From assembly GCA_950022655.1 (NCBI GenBank), contig OX465579.1:44805950-44869949 (forward strand): a stretch of 64,000 bases of DNA. Direction: 5' to 3'. Made by a program: the position numbers and the translations under genes. Every line of letters begins with the position of its first letter. The first letter of the stretch is position 1. The notes below the pieces were generated by a model that was not told the origin of the DNA, searched no databases, and worked only from the letters and a program-made list of their open reading frames with translations. Source of the DNA: Alentia gelatinosa (taxonomy: Eukaryota > Annelida > Polychaeta > Phyllodocida > Polynoidae). This document shows positions 12,230 to 24,021 of the stretch, in pieces.

Positions 12230-15200
12230 TGTACGCTGATGTTCCCATCTTAGGTCTGCGTGTTAAATAAAGAGATTACCGATCTTCTTTAAGCTTTGAC
12301 ATTATGGCATATGTTTATTTTTAAATACTATCAAAATGGAAAGCTTCTGTTTTGACTGATGAGGGAAACAATGAATGTATTTAAGAAAGATACGTGTTAA
12401 ACAATTATGATAACCGTGTGCGTACATACCGTCTGGACGTTCCCATGACAGGTTGGTCAGTAAAAGAGAATCGAGGGTAGCTCTCTTTGTTAACCTGTAG
12501 TTAATGGCATGACCACAGGAGGTGCCAGCAGGAGGGGTGAGCAACCCGGGGTCTCTAAATAAAACGGAGGTGGATGTAAAATTTATATTACACCGTATCA
12601 ATTATGCCGTCCGTCGAAGCTCATTAGTACATCGGGTATCGTCCCGGTTGCTCCTGCCGGTTGAGCCTCAGTCGTTGCCGGCTAACTTGCTCGTCCGGCG
12701 CTCACCACTGTCACTACTCGTCTCCTTTACTCCAAGTATCAGGTGTTCGAGCTACTCCTCCAGGAGTTCCCCAGGAGTTCTCCTCGTTTGCCTCATTGAT
12801 AGATCGCCCGCTGTCCTTCCCACAGCAGTCTCTGCGGACTGTTTTATGCCTTTTACATATTTCACTTTTCGCATTAATTGGCACTAATTTCGCTCCATTC
12901 TAATTGGTTCTGATTCTCTACTGTCGCAGTGGTCCCATGCTGTGACTGGGAATTAATTCAATTAAAAGTTCTTGTACTTCAATACAGTCTGAAGTGTATA
13001 GTATCTTTGTTTCAGCCGATTATCTAATTAGCTCATAAACTTTCATGAAGTTACACTTGAGCTTCTAGAAGGTACTATGAAGAATAAGGGATTACCATGG
13101 GAGAAGTTCTCATTAAGTGAGCTGTAATTTCAGACGTGCATATTGATTACATTCCCAACAAACCAAATGATCCCCCGCCGGTAACTTTATGAGGGCAATT
13201 GGTAACCGAAAGGTAATTCTTTTCCCTTATCTGATCAAATAATCCATATAATAAGGAGTGGAGTTTATTCAACATACCATGCTGTATTCTTAAGGAGAAG
13301 AGTTTTGCATTCTTCTTTAGCGTAGATAGAAATACCCCTGAAGTTAGTTGCTGAGATACCTGTCAGCTGGATACATCTTAAATTCTAACTACCAAAATAA
13401 AGTGTGCGAATCCATTGCAATAGAATGATATTATGACAATAAAGAACGGTATGGGCTGCAAGCACGTCCACCTGTGTAAATAAATGCTCCTGACCTGTCA
13501 TCAAGGAACACCTAAACCTGTGAAGGAAGGTTGATTCATTATCAGCTTTGATTCCTTATCTAAAACCGTAAGATAGATTCACTATTTCACCAGAGCATGC
13601 CACATGCTGCATCGGTGATTGATGGTAAATTATCTTTGATAAGACGGATAAGAAAAAACTTACTTCTATAGCTTTTAGAATTATGCAATGAATGAGTGTA
13701 ATCATCGTTAGAAATTCAACTTCTGCTCATTATACTCCCCTTTAATTCGATGATGATTCATTGGTCTACTAACAGCGCCGCCACAATGGTCCATAGTCAG
13801 TTACAATGCCTTCACACAAAGCACACATTTATTTTCAAATCTATACCTTTCCAGTTGCTGATCATAGCCGGGACCATCATAAGAGTCTATCACCAAAGGA
13901 GCCTTTCACTAGAACTCGATCTCTAAACCCTTAGATGTATTACTTCCTTTACCAGCTGAAGGCAGCTCAAACATCAACTCATGTAAATACTAACAATCAC
14001 CATACAGACACGCACCATTCATCCTTACCATTCACAACTCACGCAAATAATATGTAATCATCCAGGACATCACCCTCAATCACTAGCAAGAAGAAAGGTC
14101 AACAAAAAAGAGAGCGAGAGGGAGACTTATTGCTGATGTATTCGTGGGTAAGGGAATAAATGGGTCAGGCACTGAAGGGCTTGGGAACGAGGAAAGAATA
14201 ATCAATGGACGGGTAATCAATAAGCTGTTTCCTCCTGAGCGATTGTGTTGTTCCCACTGACTGTTGTGTAAATTAATCCATTATTGCACAGTATAAATGA
14301 TGCCGCACCTTTTCTGGGCTTCCCGCCGCGTTCATGACCTGCCGGAAGTCAACACCGCCGAACGCAGTGGGGGAGGGGCCACTTAGAGTATGATTGACAG
14401 GCCCCCTGGTGGAGGATAGGCGAGGCCATAACGGCTCTTGCCAACAGACCCGTGGACTCTCAGGTAGGGCTCACTTAGTGTAAAAATAAGCCATGTTCGT
14501 TCATGGATGTCCGTCACGCCACGAAAAATAAAAGCTGTATAATTTAATGCTTCCTATTCAGTGACTTCAAATGTCATTGAAAACTATTATGCCCAGTATT
14601 TTTGTTATCTATTGTACCATATTTTTGTGTAGCTTCTATCATAAAACTATTTTGCCTGGGGCACTAACCTCCTCCCCGAAGGAAACAAACCATGAAAATT
14701 TGTAGTGAGCTAGTTGCATCTCGATCATAGCAATATGTTACATCGTGATTTACATTTTTCGCTCTCATTTATTGTCATATCTATAAAGTGTCTCCCTTTT
14801 TATAATGGGTATTATCAAGAATGTCCGTTGATTTGCCTATCTAATCTAAATACCTCTAGAACAACTATAACATTAGACTTTCCTTTTCTTATCTTACACG
14901 GTAAACCGCTCAAAGGTTAAGAGCTTACAGATGACATTTTACACCCGTATCTTTTAGACAGCTAATGCAACATGATTAGGCTCTTTATTTTCCAAAGATA
15001 TAACCCTATACTCCTGATGTCCATATTCTATAAACATAACTCGGTATTCGAATGAGAGCGGAGGAATACGTGCACAGAAATTTCAGTGCGACTTGTCCAT
15101 CTGACCCCGATTTGGGAAGCTACACTCTCACGTAAGCTATGGGACCTGTTTGATGGTACTGATCCGATTGGCATCCCACTGGGGTAACTTCCCACGAGAG

Positions 15201-15814
15201 AATATTCATTCAGTGGGCGGACTTGAGAAGGTATAGGCAATGAGGGAAACTGAGAGTGGAGAGGGTAGGATTCCACATCCGTACCACCTACCTGGTCCGC
15301 CCAAACGTCTCTACCCCACACTCAGCCCTGAGCATCATCCCTTCCCCCAGCTCCGGGGGTCTGTACGGATAAAAAGACTAATCTCCCAGGGCTTGCTCTT
15401 AATCCGCCCTGGTGGGAGCCTAAAGCAATAGGTGGGCTCTGCCGGCCAGACGAGTAAATCCTCCAGTAGGCCCCGTTTCTGTTTGTCAAAGCGATCAATC
15501 ACACCCCGCCAATCGATCACGTGGAGACAGCAATTAATTTGCTCGGGGAGGGACACTGATAATTGAACACCTCTGCCGGGTGAGGGTTGCAGGGCGGGCT
15601 TGGGGTAGAGAGTGGGCGTGACAGGGGGAGGAAAGGGGTTGGAGTGGAGAGGGGCGAGGTGCTGGAGATGGTTCTAGTACAAATAGGGAAATTCAACAGA
15701 GGAGACGAGCTCGATGAGGTTGGGTTACCTGAAGTTACCTGGATAACATTTCTTGAGAAGGAATTGGAGTAATTCTTTTATGGGTACCGCCAATCAGGCC
15801 AATGTCTTCATTCT
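12230..15814. other. Intergenic, no gene recognised
   Basis: AT-rich unique sequence with no recognisable coding exon. At 14255-14300 an AT island with TTAATCCATTATTG and a TATAAA stretch precedes GC-rich sequence (14310-14420), resembling a cis-regulatory element; this is inference only. A GC-rich stretch lies at 15230-15430, but no protein similarity is recognised there. Confidence 0.5.
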
Positions 15815-16500
15815 TTGCCACGCTTTTCTACTCCTCTTTCTCTCCTCCCCTCCCTCTCGGTCCATTTTCCTGTTTTCTATTCGTGTCTCCTTCCAGTTAT
15901 ATTACATTCCAACCCTTCTCCTTTCTCTCCCTCCTTCTAATTTCTACGTCTCTCTCCTCTCCCGTCTCTCAACTCACCCTTTCAAGCCTCCCATACACCC
16001 CATCCTCTTATTATCTCGCTAATGCCTCCCTCCTCTCCTTCATCCCTGTTCTCTCTCCTCTACCTATACCTACCCTACCTCTCCCACTCCCCATACCTAT
16101 GCCCCCCCACTCCCCATACAAATCCCTACCTTCTCCCACCCACCCATTCCTCTACCAGCCTACCTCTCCCCACCCCTATACCTATACCTACCCTACCTCT
16201 CCCACCCCAACCCCCTACCTATCACTACCATATCGCTACCACTACCCTACCCATCCTACCTTCTCTCTCTCACTCGCCTACTTGTCAGTACCATCTCCCT
16301 ACCACTCCTATACATACTCACTACCCTACCTCTCCCACTCCCCTACATATCCCTACCTTCTCTCTCACTCATCCTTGCCCGTTGGTATCCCTTCCCTCTT
16401 TCTCCCCATCCATCCCTGCCCTCACTCACACATTCCCCTTTTCTCGACACCCCCATGCACATAGACACCCCAGGCTGACATACCTCTTTTCCCCACTTTT
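15815..16500. repeat. Pyrimidine-rich degenerate minisatellite
   Basis: Almost 0.7 kb of strongly C/T-biased plus strand. From about 16050, units of the form ACCTACCCTACCTCTCCCAC recur with variations such as CCCCATACCTAT (near 16066, 16187, 16320). The 220- and 178-codon plus-strand frames here (Ser/Pro/Leu/Tyr only) are low-complexity artefacts. Confidence 0.85.
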
Positions 16501-16726
16501 CTACTCGGCATATATTGGGGCACGTAAGCAAAGACCTATCGCTTTCAGACCTATGTGATCTAGCTACTTATCAACATCCAATGTATATGTTTTATGTCAC
16601 AGCAAATTAACCTCTATTCACACTGTTTACAATGAATCATATAACAATACTTTGTAAAACATACCACTTATATAGAAGCTATTCTAATTCAATACATCAT
16701 AGTATCAGCATTTTTTGTATTCACAA

Positions 16727-17248
16727 TAGAACCCCGCTTAAGAAGGTACCTTCCGTTATGAGCAAAAGATCTGCTAACGCCGTCACCCCCTAGACGGTGT
16801 TTTGCAAGGCTACTGATGGTTATATATTATAGTATCTAGTATGCCTATATAAAAGAAAGAAACAAGGATTATTACATAAAGAATTTATATAATGGTCAAT
16901 TGCAAGCAAATACATAGATGAAATAGACCTAGCAATACAAAATACAAATATCAATTGATAGACACCTATATACAATATAACCTACCTACATACAATATAA
17001 CTCACCCCAGGCTGACTTTAAACACACCCATACCTATGTAGGCGTCAGTGTGCGTAATATACGGGGTTGAGAAGCATTTCGTACCGAAATAAGGGTCCTT
17101 CAACAAGGAAGGTCTGCTTACGCAGAGTGAAGTGCCCTTTACATGGGGTTTTGATAAACACGTAATATGGGGAGGGGGGGGGGGGGGGGTGTCCGTCCCA
17201 AGCAATTTGTCCGTTAACGTGGGATGTCACCTTAAGCGGGTTTTACTC
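16727..17248. mobile_element. pogo/Tigger-like MITE
   Basis: The left end reads TAGAACCCCGCTTAAG and the right end is an imperfect inverted match, CTTAAGCGGGTTTTACT. Sub-terminal GTCCGTTAACGTGGGATGTCACC sequence lies just inside the right end. AACCCCGCTTAA plus GTCCGTTAA repeats are known from Tc1/mariner pogo-Tigger type termini; assignment is from that resemblance. No transposase frame remains. A 16-base G run at 17174-17189 lies inside. Confidence 0.55.
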
Positions 17249-19025
17249 TATACATAACAATACATTATATATCAATACAAAGCATATATGTGTGAATAAT
17301 ACGGATCAGTTCAAAGGTTTGCCTGGCACTGATCATTAAGTACAATTATATACTGGTATATACCAGTTTACGAACATAACATAGAGGTGGTGCATTGACT
17401 AGTTATAGTGTAGAGACTTGAATTACTATGTAGAAATTAGTGGTCAGGGTTATTTAGGTAATAAAACCATTGCGAATACATTTAGGTGAATATAAGAGTT
17501 GAGCTGACCCCCGCTATCTACCGGAAAGTCATCTGGGGATTGAGTTAAACGAGTCGTTACGTGAGAAACCTAAGATGTCTGCCTGTTGGTGATTCCTCCA
17601 CATGACCACAGCTGTAACCTGGTCCCCACCTATCACCTTCCTCTACCACAAACACAACCCTCACCCCTTACTCCAACCCGCTTCACCACCACCCTCCCCC
17701 AATCATGGCCGCCTCCAGGCGTGGCGCGTCCGGCCCAATCCCATTTCCCGCGCGCTGACCGCTGCGCAGTATCAACTAATGACCATCCGAGTGGACATAG
17801 TATTGGTCATCTCTCCCGGGAGCGGCCGCCCATCAGCTCACACACAACACCGCAACCAGGCGCCTGCGAGCTGCTCGCACCGCCCACCCAGGTCCCCGCC
17901 CGACCTGCTCCCCGCCCGGCGGAGCTGCTCGGCCCGACGGTCACCGACCACAGGGAACCGGCCCCGGAGCTGGGTGCCAAGCACAGGGGCCTACCTACCA
18001 CCCCTCAAAGGAAGCTGTAAGCGAAGACAAATGGGGCTGGGAACGTGAGGCTTTTATTGGCAGGGGACTGTGGGAGGGGGATTGACGGCGCCCCATGCGA
18101 CCTTACAGAGATGGGTGGTTGGGGGTCGGGGGCTGGACCGGAGTCGAACCAGAGAGTAATTGACAGGATACAATATCTGAATATCTCTCCTCATTTCTCC
18201 ACCGCCATTACTGTCTACTTCCAGTGCGAGTTTATTGCTTGTAAAGTGGCATTGATCCGATTTTCAGGACATTGAACATCAAGATGGTAATCCTTATAGG
18301 GGAATAACATGTTCATAACGACTCCACAAAACCCTTTATATGTTTCTTTTATATTCAGATTATTTCTAGATATAGCTAACAAAGCAATTTAGTGCTGCAT
18401 GTTCACAGAGTAGGAATACTAATAGCTTTAAAGTATCTAAGCTTATTAAAGAAAACTTTGGGATTATCAGGTTAAACTGTTACAATGTATGAGTTGAGGA
18501 ATCTCAATTGTACTAAATGGTTACATGCGTATTTCCTTGCTTTAATGGGTCCAGTAAAATGACAAATAAAAACCACTTGTTTAAGTTAGGCTGTTGGTTA
18601 TACTTCATAGAACATAGCTCTAAATTGTGTAATGTGAGCTACAAATCATGTAGTGCGAGCGCCTGTGCGTTGGGTTTGGGGGTACAGATGGGTGGGAGGG
18701 CCCCCGACGGGTCAGCAGTCGCTGGTCATCGTTGCGTAACGCCATATCCAGGATCAAAACATCCCTGTTACGTCATAGGATGATCCTGGTGGAATATGGG
18801 TCAACGCCAACTCAATGGCAGGATCCAACAAGGATGGATCGATCTCTTACACAATTACAGTGATTAACTTCTATTTATAAACACCGCTAATGGACATCAA
18901 ATTGATCAGTGTTGAATTGAACCAACGCGGCTGGTCCGTTTGGTACGCAACATAAAAGGTAATGTTGCTGTCGTTAATGGCTGATGAAAAAAGTGGTTTT
19001 ACAATATTTTTGTTATTTCAAATCG
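17249..19025. other. Intergenic with a GC-rich island at 17690-18010
   Basis: The island is rich in C and CpG and carries overlapping frames on both strands (144 and 148 codons plus; 64 minus), none resembling a known protein. At 18133-18150 the minus strand reads CTCTGGTTCGACTCCGG, similar to a pol III B box, but no partner A box is apparent. The rest is AT-rich unique DNA. Confidence 0.5.
17352..17367. repeat. Perfect 16-bp palindrome
   Basis: ACTGGTATATACCAGT reads the same on both strands. Function unknown; short AT-centred palindromes can be chance or binding sites. Confidence 0.8.
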
Positions 19026-19105
19026 AGGCCGTTGTCTAGCAGTAGTGAGCCAACATACATGCACTAGAAATGGGATCATAAGTCACGGGTTCAAGATTGG
19101 AATCC
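19026..19105 (+). repeat. Possible tRNA-derived SINE head
   Basis: A box-like TTGTCTAGCAGTAGTGAGC at 19032-19050 is followed 36 bases later by B box-like GGGTTCAAGATTGG at 19087-19100, the normal tRNA spacing. Acceptor arms do not pair, so it is not a functional tRNA. Chance resemblance is possible. Confidence 0.3.
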
Positions 19106-20780
19106 TCATGACAGGCAGCTCTCCCTATAGAAATTCTATTGGTGATATACGTTCATGCAGCACTTCAATCTAATGCACGTATGATACAGACGAAAAATGA
19201 CCGACGTTTGACTATAGGGACTTATGATGTATCCATCTTTCATACGTGGGGATTCCGAACTGTTATGGATGAAAGACAGACACCATTTTGGTTGCTTTGT
19301 GACTTAGTGGTTTTGACCCGTTGTGGCGTTCCGTTTGGAGACTGATCCGTCATTTACCAACGTCCCTTCTATCTGTAGCAGACGACTTTTGCGGACACTG
19401 GACGCATCAGTGTCTCACGGAAAAGGCGCCCTTAGAATAAAGCTCAATTGAAGGGATCAGCTGTTATGGGAGCAGGGCCATAGCAGAGCGTGCTTTGGCG
19501 TCCCAATCTGCAAGCTTTGGTAATGAAACTGCCATAAAACAGCGTGCAAGGCGCCACAAACGTTCCCGACCCCGCGCACTTTTGGCGGGAACAATTTAAT
19601 TGAGGCTTATGCAATGGGCGCCCGCGACACCCCGCGTACTTTGTGGTAAATCCTCCAATCAGATGCACATGATTCGTCCCCCCTGTGACACGGCCCTGAA
19701 AGTTGGAGATATCCCCACTCTACGCTGAGATTTATGGGTTGGTGGGCATTAGACATCGGAATTGATGCCGGCCGCTAGGGGGCCGTCGCCGGGATGCCCC
19801 TACAGAGGCCCCGTGCCGCTCCCACGAAACATCACAAACATCTCCCACCCCAATTGCCCGCTACGTCACGACTTTTTGTCTTTGTCGTCTGCCCCAAAAT
19901 CGATCTGAAACACTTATGCGAAAAGGGCAAAAACGGCCAGTCCGACTAAAGCCACATCCATACGTAACCGTGGTAGTGGCGTAAGTAGTACTCCTACCCT
20001 TCACCCATCCGCACTGAACTGGCGTAAGAAGCATTTAATAGACAGAAACCGGACCGCACGGGGATTACTCCGCCCATAAAAAATAATCCTGTTACAAAAT
20101 GGCGGGCGGTGTGGGTTGGCGCCCCATTAGGCTATTAATGACACTTGCTGATTATCATGCGTACATAAAAGCGTCGTTTGACTAATCTGACCCCTATAAA
20201 TATGTCAGGTCCGCCGCCAGTTGGGATTATCGCTGCAGGGGATACCACATGATCAGCAGCCTGGCGCCCTAACGATCGTCGGATACGGCCAAACGTGGCT
20301 AGGCTAAGCCGCAGCCCAAATCTGTAGCCCAGTAAGCCGACATGCTGGTAATGTGCAGTTTGCGAGCCACACCACCACAGGAAAAATGTCGTCTGCACGG
20401 GGAGGTTTATCGGACCGTTTAGTTTACTGTTTTCCTGCTCGTAAAACATGATCGATTGCCTAAAACGCACTTGATTGTAGCCTGCACGTAAATATGCACC
20501 CAGTCCAAATACTATGTCAGCTATTGCAATATTGCTAAATCAACATTTCTATTTCTAGCTCGTATGTAAAGCGCACGCATGTGCTCCGTCTCTTATCAGC
20601 TTGGATAAAAAAAATACAACACCTGCATCTAATTTCTATAGTTGTATTGATTAGGGAATTAAAGCCCATTTACATTGATCTGGCAACAATCGATTCCTCA
20701 CCTACAATGACATAACCCGAGGCGTAAATTCGACGGCCACTTATACTAAACATTAACCAACCCACTATTGGCCCCCAACC
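19106..20780. other. Intergenic, moderately GC-rich, no gene recognised
   Basis: Unique sequence with several CpG-containing patches (19440-19900). A 111-codon minus-strand frame (20135-20470) shows no familiar motif and is probably chance. Confidence 0.5.

Positions 20781-20815
<35 letters not shown>
20781..20815. repeat. (GT)n(AT)n microsatellite
   Basis: GT repeats run directly into AT repeats and abut the left edge of the hairpin element at 20817, a common insertion or seeding context. Confidence 0.9.
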
Positions 20816-20816
20816 A

Positions 20817-21121
20817 TATCGTAAAACTGGATGAGGTTTAATCTTGGCAACCGTATTCCACGACTGAAGTTTGGCAAAGTGACTTCATGAGGCGAAGCCG
20901 AGTGAAGTCCGGAGCCAAAACTTCAGGAGTGGAATGCGGTGGCCAAGATTAAAACGAATCAGGTTTTGATTTTATCCTACCCTATCTCCTCGATTTTGGA
21001 ATATTACGTGATAACAATGCTGTATGCCACTAGTGGCATATAAAACTCCGTATGCCAGTCAGCGTGGCATACGGAAACCCAATTTTAAGCCTATGGGATT
21101 TTATATTAGGGGTAGGATAAA
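20817..21121 (+). mobile_element. Bipartite hairpin element, copy 1 (305 bp)
   Basis: A repeat of 305 bases starts TATCGTAAAACTGGATGAGG and ends GGGGTAGGATAAA. The left half is a long hairpin: GTTTAATCTTGGCAACCG pairs with CGGTGGCCAAGATTAAAAC, with the loop motif GAGGCGAAGCCGAGTGAAG. The right half is a second inverted repeat, TTTATCCTACCC against GGGTAGGATAAA, around TATGCCACTAGTGGCATA. A second copy in the same orientation lies at 26995-27299 with about nine differences. No coding capacity; a non-autonomous element is the best reading. Confidence 0.8.
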
Positions 21122-21650
21122 TATATATATGGTGTCCTATTGCATATTATTGCAGATAATTCATAATTCGGATTCTTCGTCCTGTAGGCAGGTCAACTTA
21201 AATAGTCGCTCTTAGCATGTACACATTGCGGAAGGGAGTCTTGACAATGTTTTGGGGTTTTAAACGGTGGGCTACCATATTCAAACTGTTGATTTATGTG
21301 TTCATGTTATCAAACCACGTTTAATCTTTTTTTTCAAAATTAGTAAACCACATAGATCTGAATCAAATGGCTAAGAGTAGTAGAATTTGAAGTTATTGAA
21401 TTTCATATACACCATTTGTCTGGACAAGCAGTGACGTAGAACAACTCGTAGATCGAAAATGTGCGGAAATCGCTACACGCTACACGCTAAAAATTATCAG
21501 GGAGTAAAATTGTATTCCTCTACAACTTTTCCCTGTGGAGAGCAATCGTCGTATTGCCATAATCACTAGGCGCACGAGCTAGGTGGGAAAACCACAGCGA
21601 TACAAACTCTGCTACCCACCTCTGTCGTGAAACTCCGTATGCTGCTCATA
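21122..21650. other. Intergenic, no gene recognised
   Basis: AT-rich unique sequence; only a small direct repeat CTACACG at 21473-21488. Confidence 0.6.
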
Positions 21651-21967
21651 AACCAGGGACCTGTTTCACTAGTCAGTGACATGTCTAGATGGCGTCTAGG
21701 TGGTGTGTCTGGTTTCATAAGAACTAGACATTAGACTTCGTTTTTCCCGTTTTTGCTTGCACTGTTGGTGCCGCTTTTCATATCTGTTTAACACTTTTGT
21801 CACAAAACTAGTGAAACAGGTCGATGATGTGTAGATTTGTCTAGTTCTTATGTTTGGGGTCTGTATTTCCTAAAGGCAGCTACTTGTGGTGTCACGAAAC
21901 TAGACAAACCCAATGTCTGTATGGTGTCACAGACATGTCACGAGACTAGTGAAACAGGTCCCTGGTT
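21651..21967. mobile_element. MITE with AACCAGGGACCTGTTTCACT termini
   Basis: The first 23 bases (AACCAGGGACCTGTTTCACT, then AGT) match the reverse complement of the last 23 exactly. After a two-base offset, GTGACATGTCT continues the inverted match. A third, internal copy of ACTAGTGAAACAGGTC occurs near 21808. Length is 317 bases with no open frame. The superfamily is not certain; hAT- or Tc1-type cannot be separated without a clear target-site duplication. Confidence 0.8.
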
Positions 21968-23258
21968 CAACTACAGATAGGCAGATATTTGGGTTTAGTC
22001 ATGCTAGTTCAATCTGCGATTGTCGAGATGTCTCAGAGAGGACCAGGCTGAGTGTTGACCAATGAGCCGCTCCCCAGCAAGGACGAGATTCAGGATCAAC
22101 GATCAATGGTCCAGGTCACGAGCTGCTCGTATTTGCTCATTAGCTGCGAGCGCAGATTCCCAAGGATCCTGTCTCACACGTGACACATTTTAAACCCAAC
22201 CCAACACCACTGGCAATTCCGTTATTTCGTTATCTTGTTATAACACGAAAGTAAATGCTATTGGGAACGTTCAATCTTTTGGGGTGGAGAATGAAGCTCC
22301 TTTCTTATGTTGTGAGGCTGTTCACAGAGAGTGCAACATTCTTGTTGAATAGAAGATATTTCAGGTGACACAATCGCGTAAAAAAGATATAGCTATCAAG
22401 GTTTAGCATTAATCCATGTGTGATACTGTTCATAGATTGATACATTATATAAATGTGTAAACATAGTGGCACAGTATAAGCATAAAAACTCCACCAGGTT
22501 CCATAACATTCAATGACTAAAGCACTTGTAACACTAAAATCAAAATTAACACATCAGAAAAAGTAAAAAATAGATAAATGATAATAATAAATAGCATTTC
22601 ATACCTGGTGTACCTGAATGTACAACTTGAAGTAACACTATCCCTCATTCTATTTAAAGAAGTATAGTTTTGTGTTATTATGAAGCCTCTAGTTCATATC
22701 AGATTCTGGGGAATCTAGCGAATCAATGCTGGCGATGTGGGAGGCCCCAGAACCTAGAATACAGAATATTGAATAATTCAGTAGTGATATCAAACAGTGG
22801 ACCTAAATCCATACAAAATAAGATACAGATCCTGCTCACACAAATCCATGAGTGACCTCAAATGTCCGCGACGTGTCTACTATTGCCGCTCCATATATTT
22901 AAAAGTTGTTCACTAAATCCATATATACTTCCAAGTCATGCTACAATGCAAAAACACTGTCAAACATGGTGGTAATTCTGTGTATACCTACTCCAGTACA
23001 TAGTCTGCTTTTTTTGTCTTTAGCATACAATTCTTTTTTGACAGTGAGATCCGATGATAAATGAGATTTTCAGGACTGACTCTAAATAATTGATATTAAA
23101 TGGATATCGAAGAAACCTATTTTTAGGTACATGATAGTTTGACCTCATCATGGATGAGACTTTTTTCTCGGGAATCTCCGGGTAGCTGATTTTATACATT
23201 TTCTATAGAGACTTCCTAATAAGCTATGATGTCAATGTTCCTTCTAGCAGGTAGGGTT
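21968..23258. other. Intergenic, no gene recognised
   Basis: AT-rich unique sequence; no repeat or exon recognised. Confidence 0.6.
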
Positions 23259-24021
23259 TGGTCCCTCCAGTCACGCCCATATCCGAATGAGTCTAAATGA
23301 GGCAGACTCCAGGCAGACAATATTTAAGCTGGATGTTTTGATCTATGGAGCAATGGACATGGGGAACCTCGGGGACGATCTACAGTGAATATCGTTCAAT
23401 ACACGTGACCATAGGTTGATTGTCATATCATTCGTGAAAATGATCTTACAGATGATTTTTTTAAAACCGGTTAATTACAAAAGGTCGTGACACTTATACT
23501 GAAAGGTGGGTATGAACAGCTACCACATGTGGCGCTACCAAATAACAATCATTTTGGAATAATTTATTATCGTTCCTCAAACTACCCTAATGTTGTACCG
23601 TCTCAAGGAATCGATCCTGGATAAAATAATCACCTGTATATCGTTTAGCACTTCAGAGCTGCCATTTTTATAATGTTATATTGAATCGAACAGGATCTAT
23701 TCGTTTTCATTTCGTTAGTCAATTAAAAACATAGGCTAAGAGCCCTTCTGTTGACCATATGAACGCTATAGGTCACTATTCATTAAACAATACCTGAGGC
23801 TTTATCTTGTCAGTGTATCATTTCCTTCATTCAAAGACGCCTGGCCTAAGACAGCATTAAGATAGCTTTTAGGTTCCTAGATTATTAAACAGATCCCATG
23901 CTGGTGGCAGAATGCGTTGGTCCATCCAGTGATACCTATATCTGAATACGCCTGGCCAGAGGCAGATGCTGGTTCATCTAGTCATCCCTACCTCGGAATG
24001 TGCCTGGGTGAAGTGCATCTA
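23259..24021 (+). repeat. About 52-bp degenerate repeat, three copies
   Basis: Two adjacent copies at 23918-23969 and 23970-24021 share TGGTYCATCYAGTSATCCCTA, then GAATRYGCCTGG. A third at 23259-23311 shares TGGTCCCTCCAGTCACGCCC and the AGGCAGAC end. The 151-codon frame beginning at 23917 simply reads through two of these copies (VHPVIPIS / SSHPYLG) and is probably not a gene. Confidence 0.6.

Noticed and set aside
15802..16464. 220-codon plus-strand frame
   Set aside because: Composition is almost only Ser, Pro, Leu, Tyr and Thr and follows the C/T minisatellite; low-complexity artefact.
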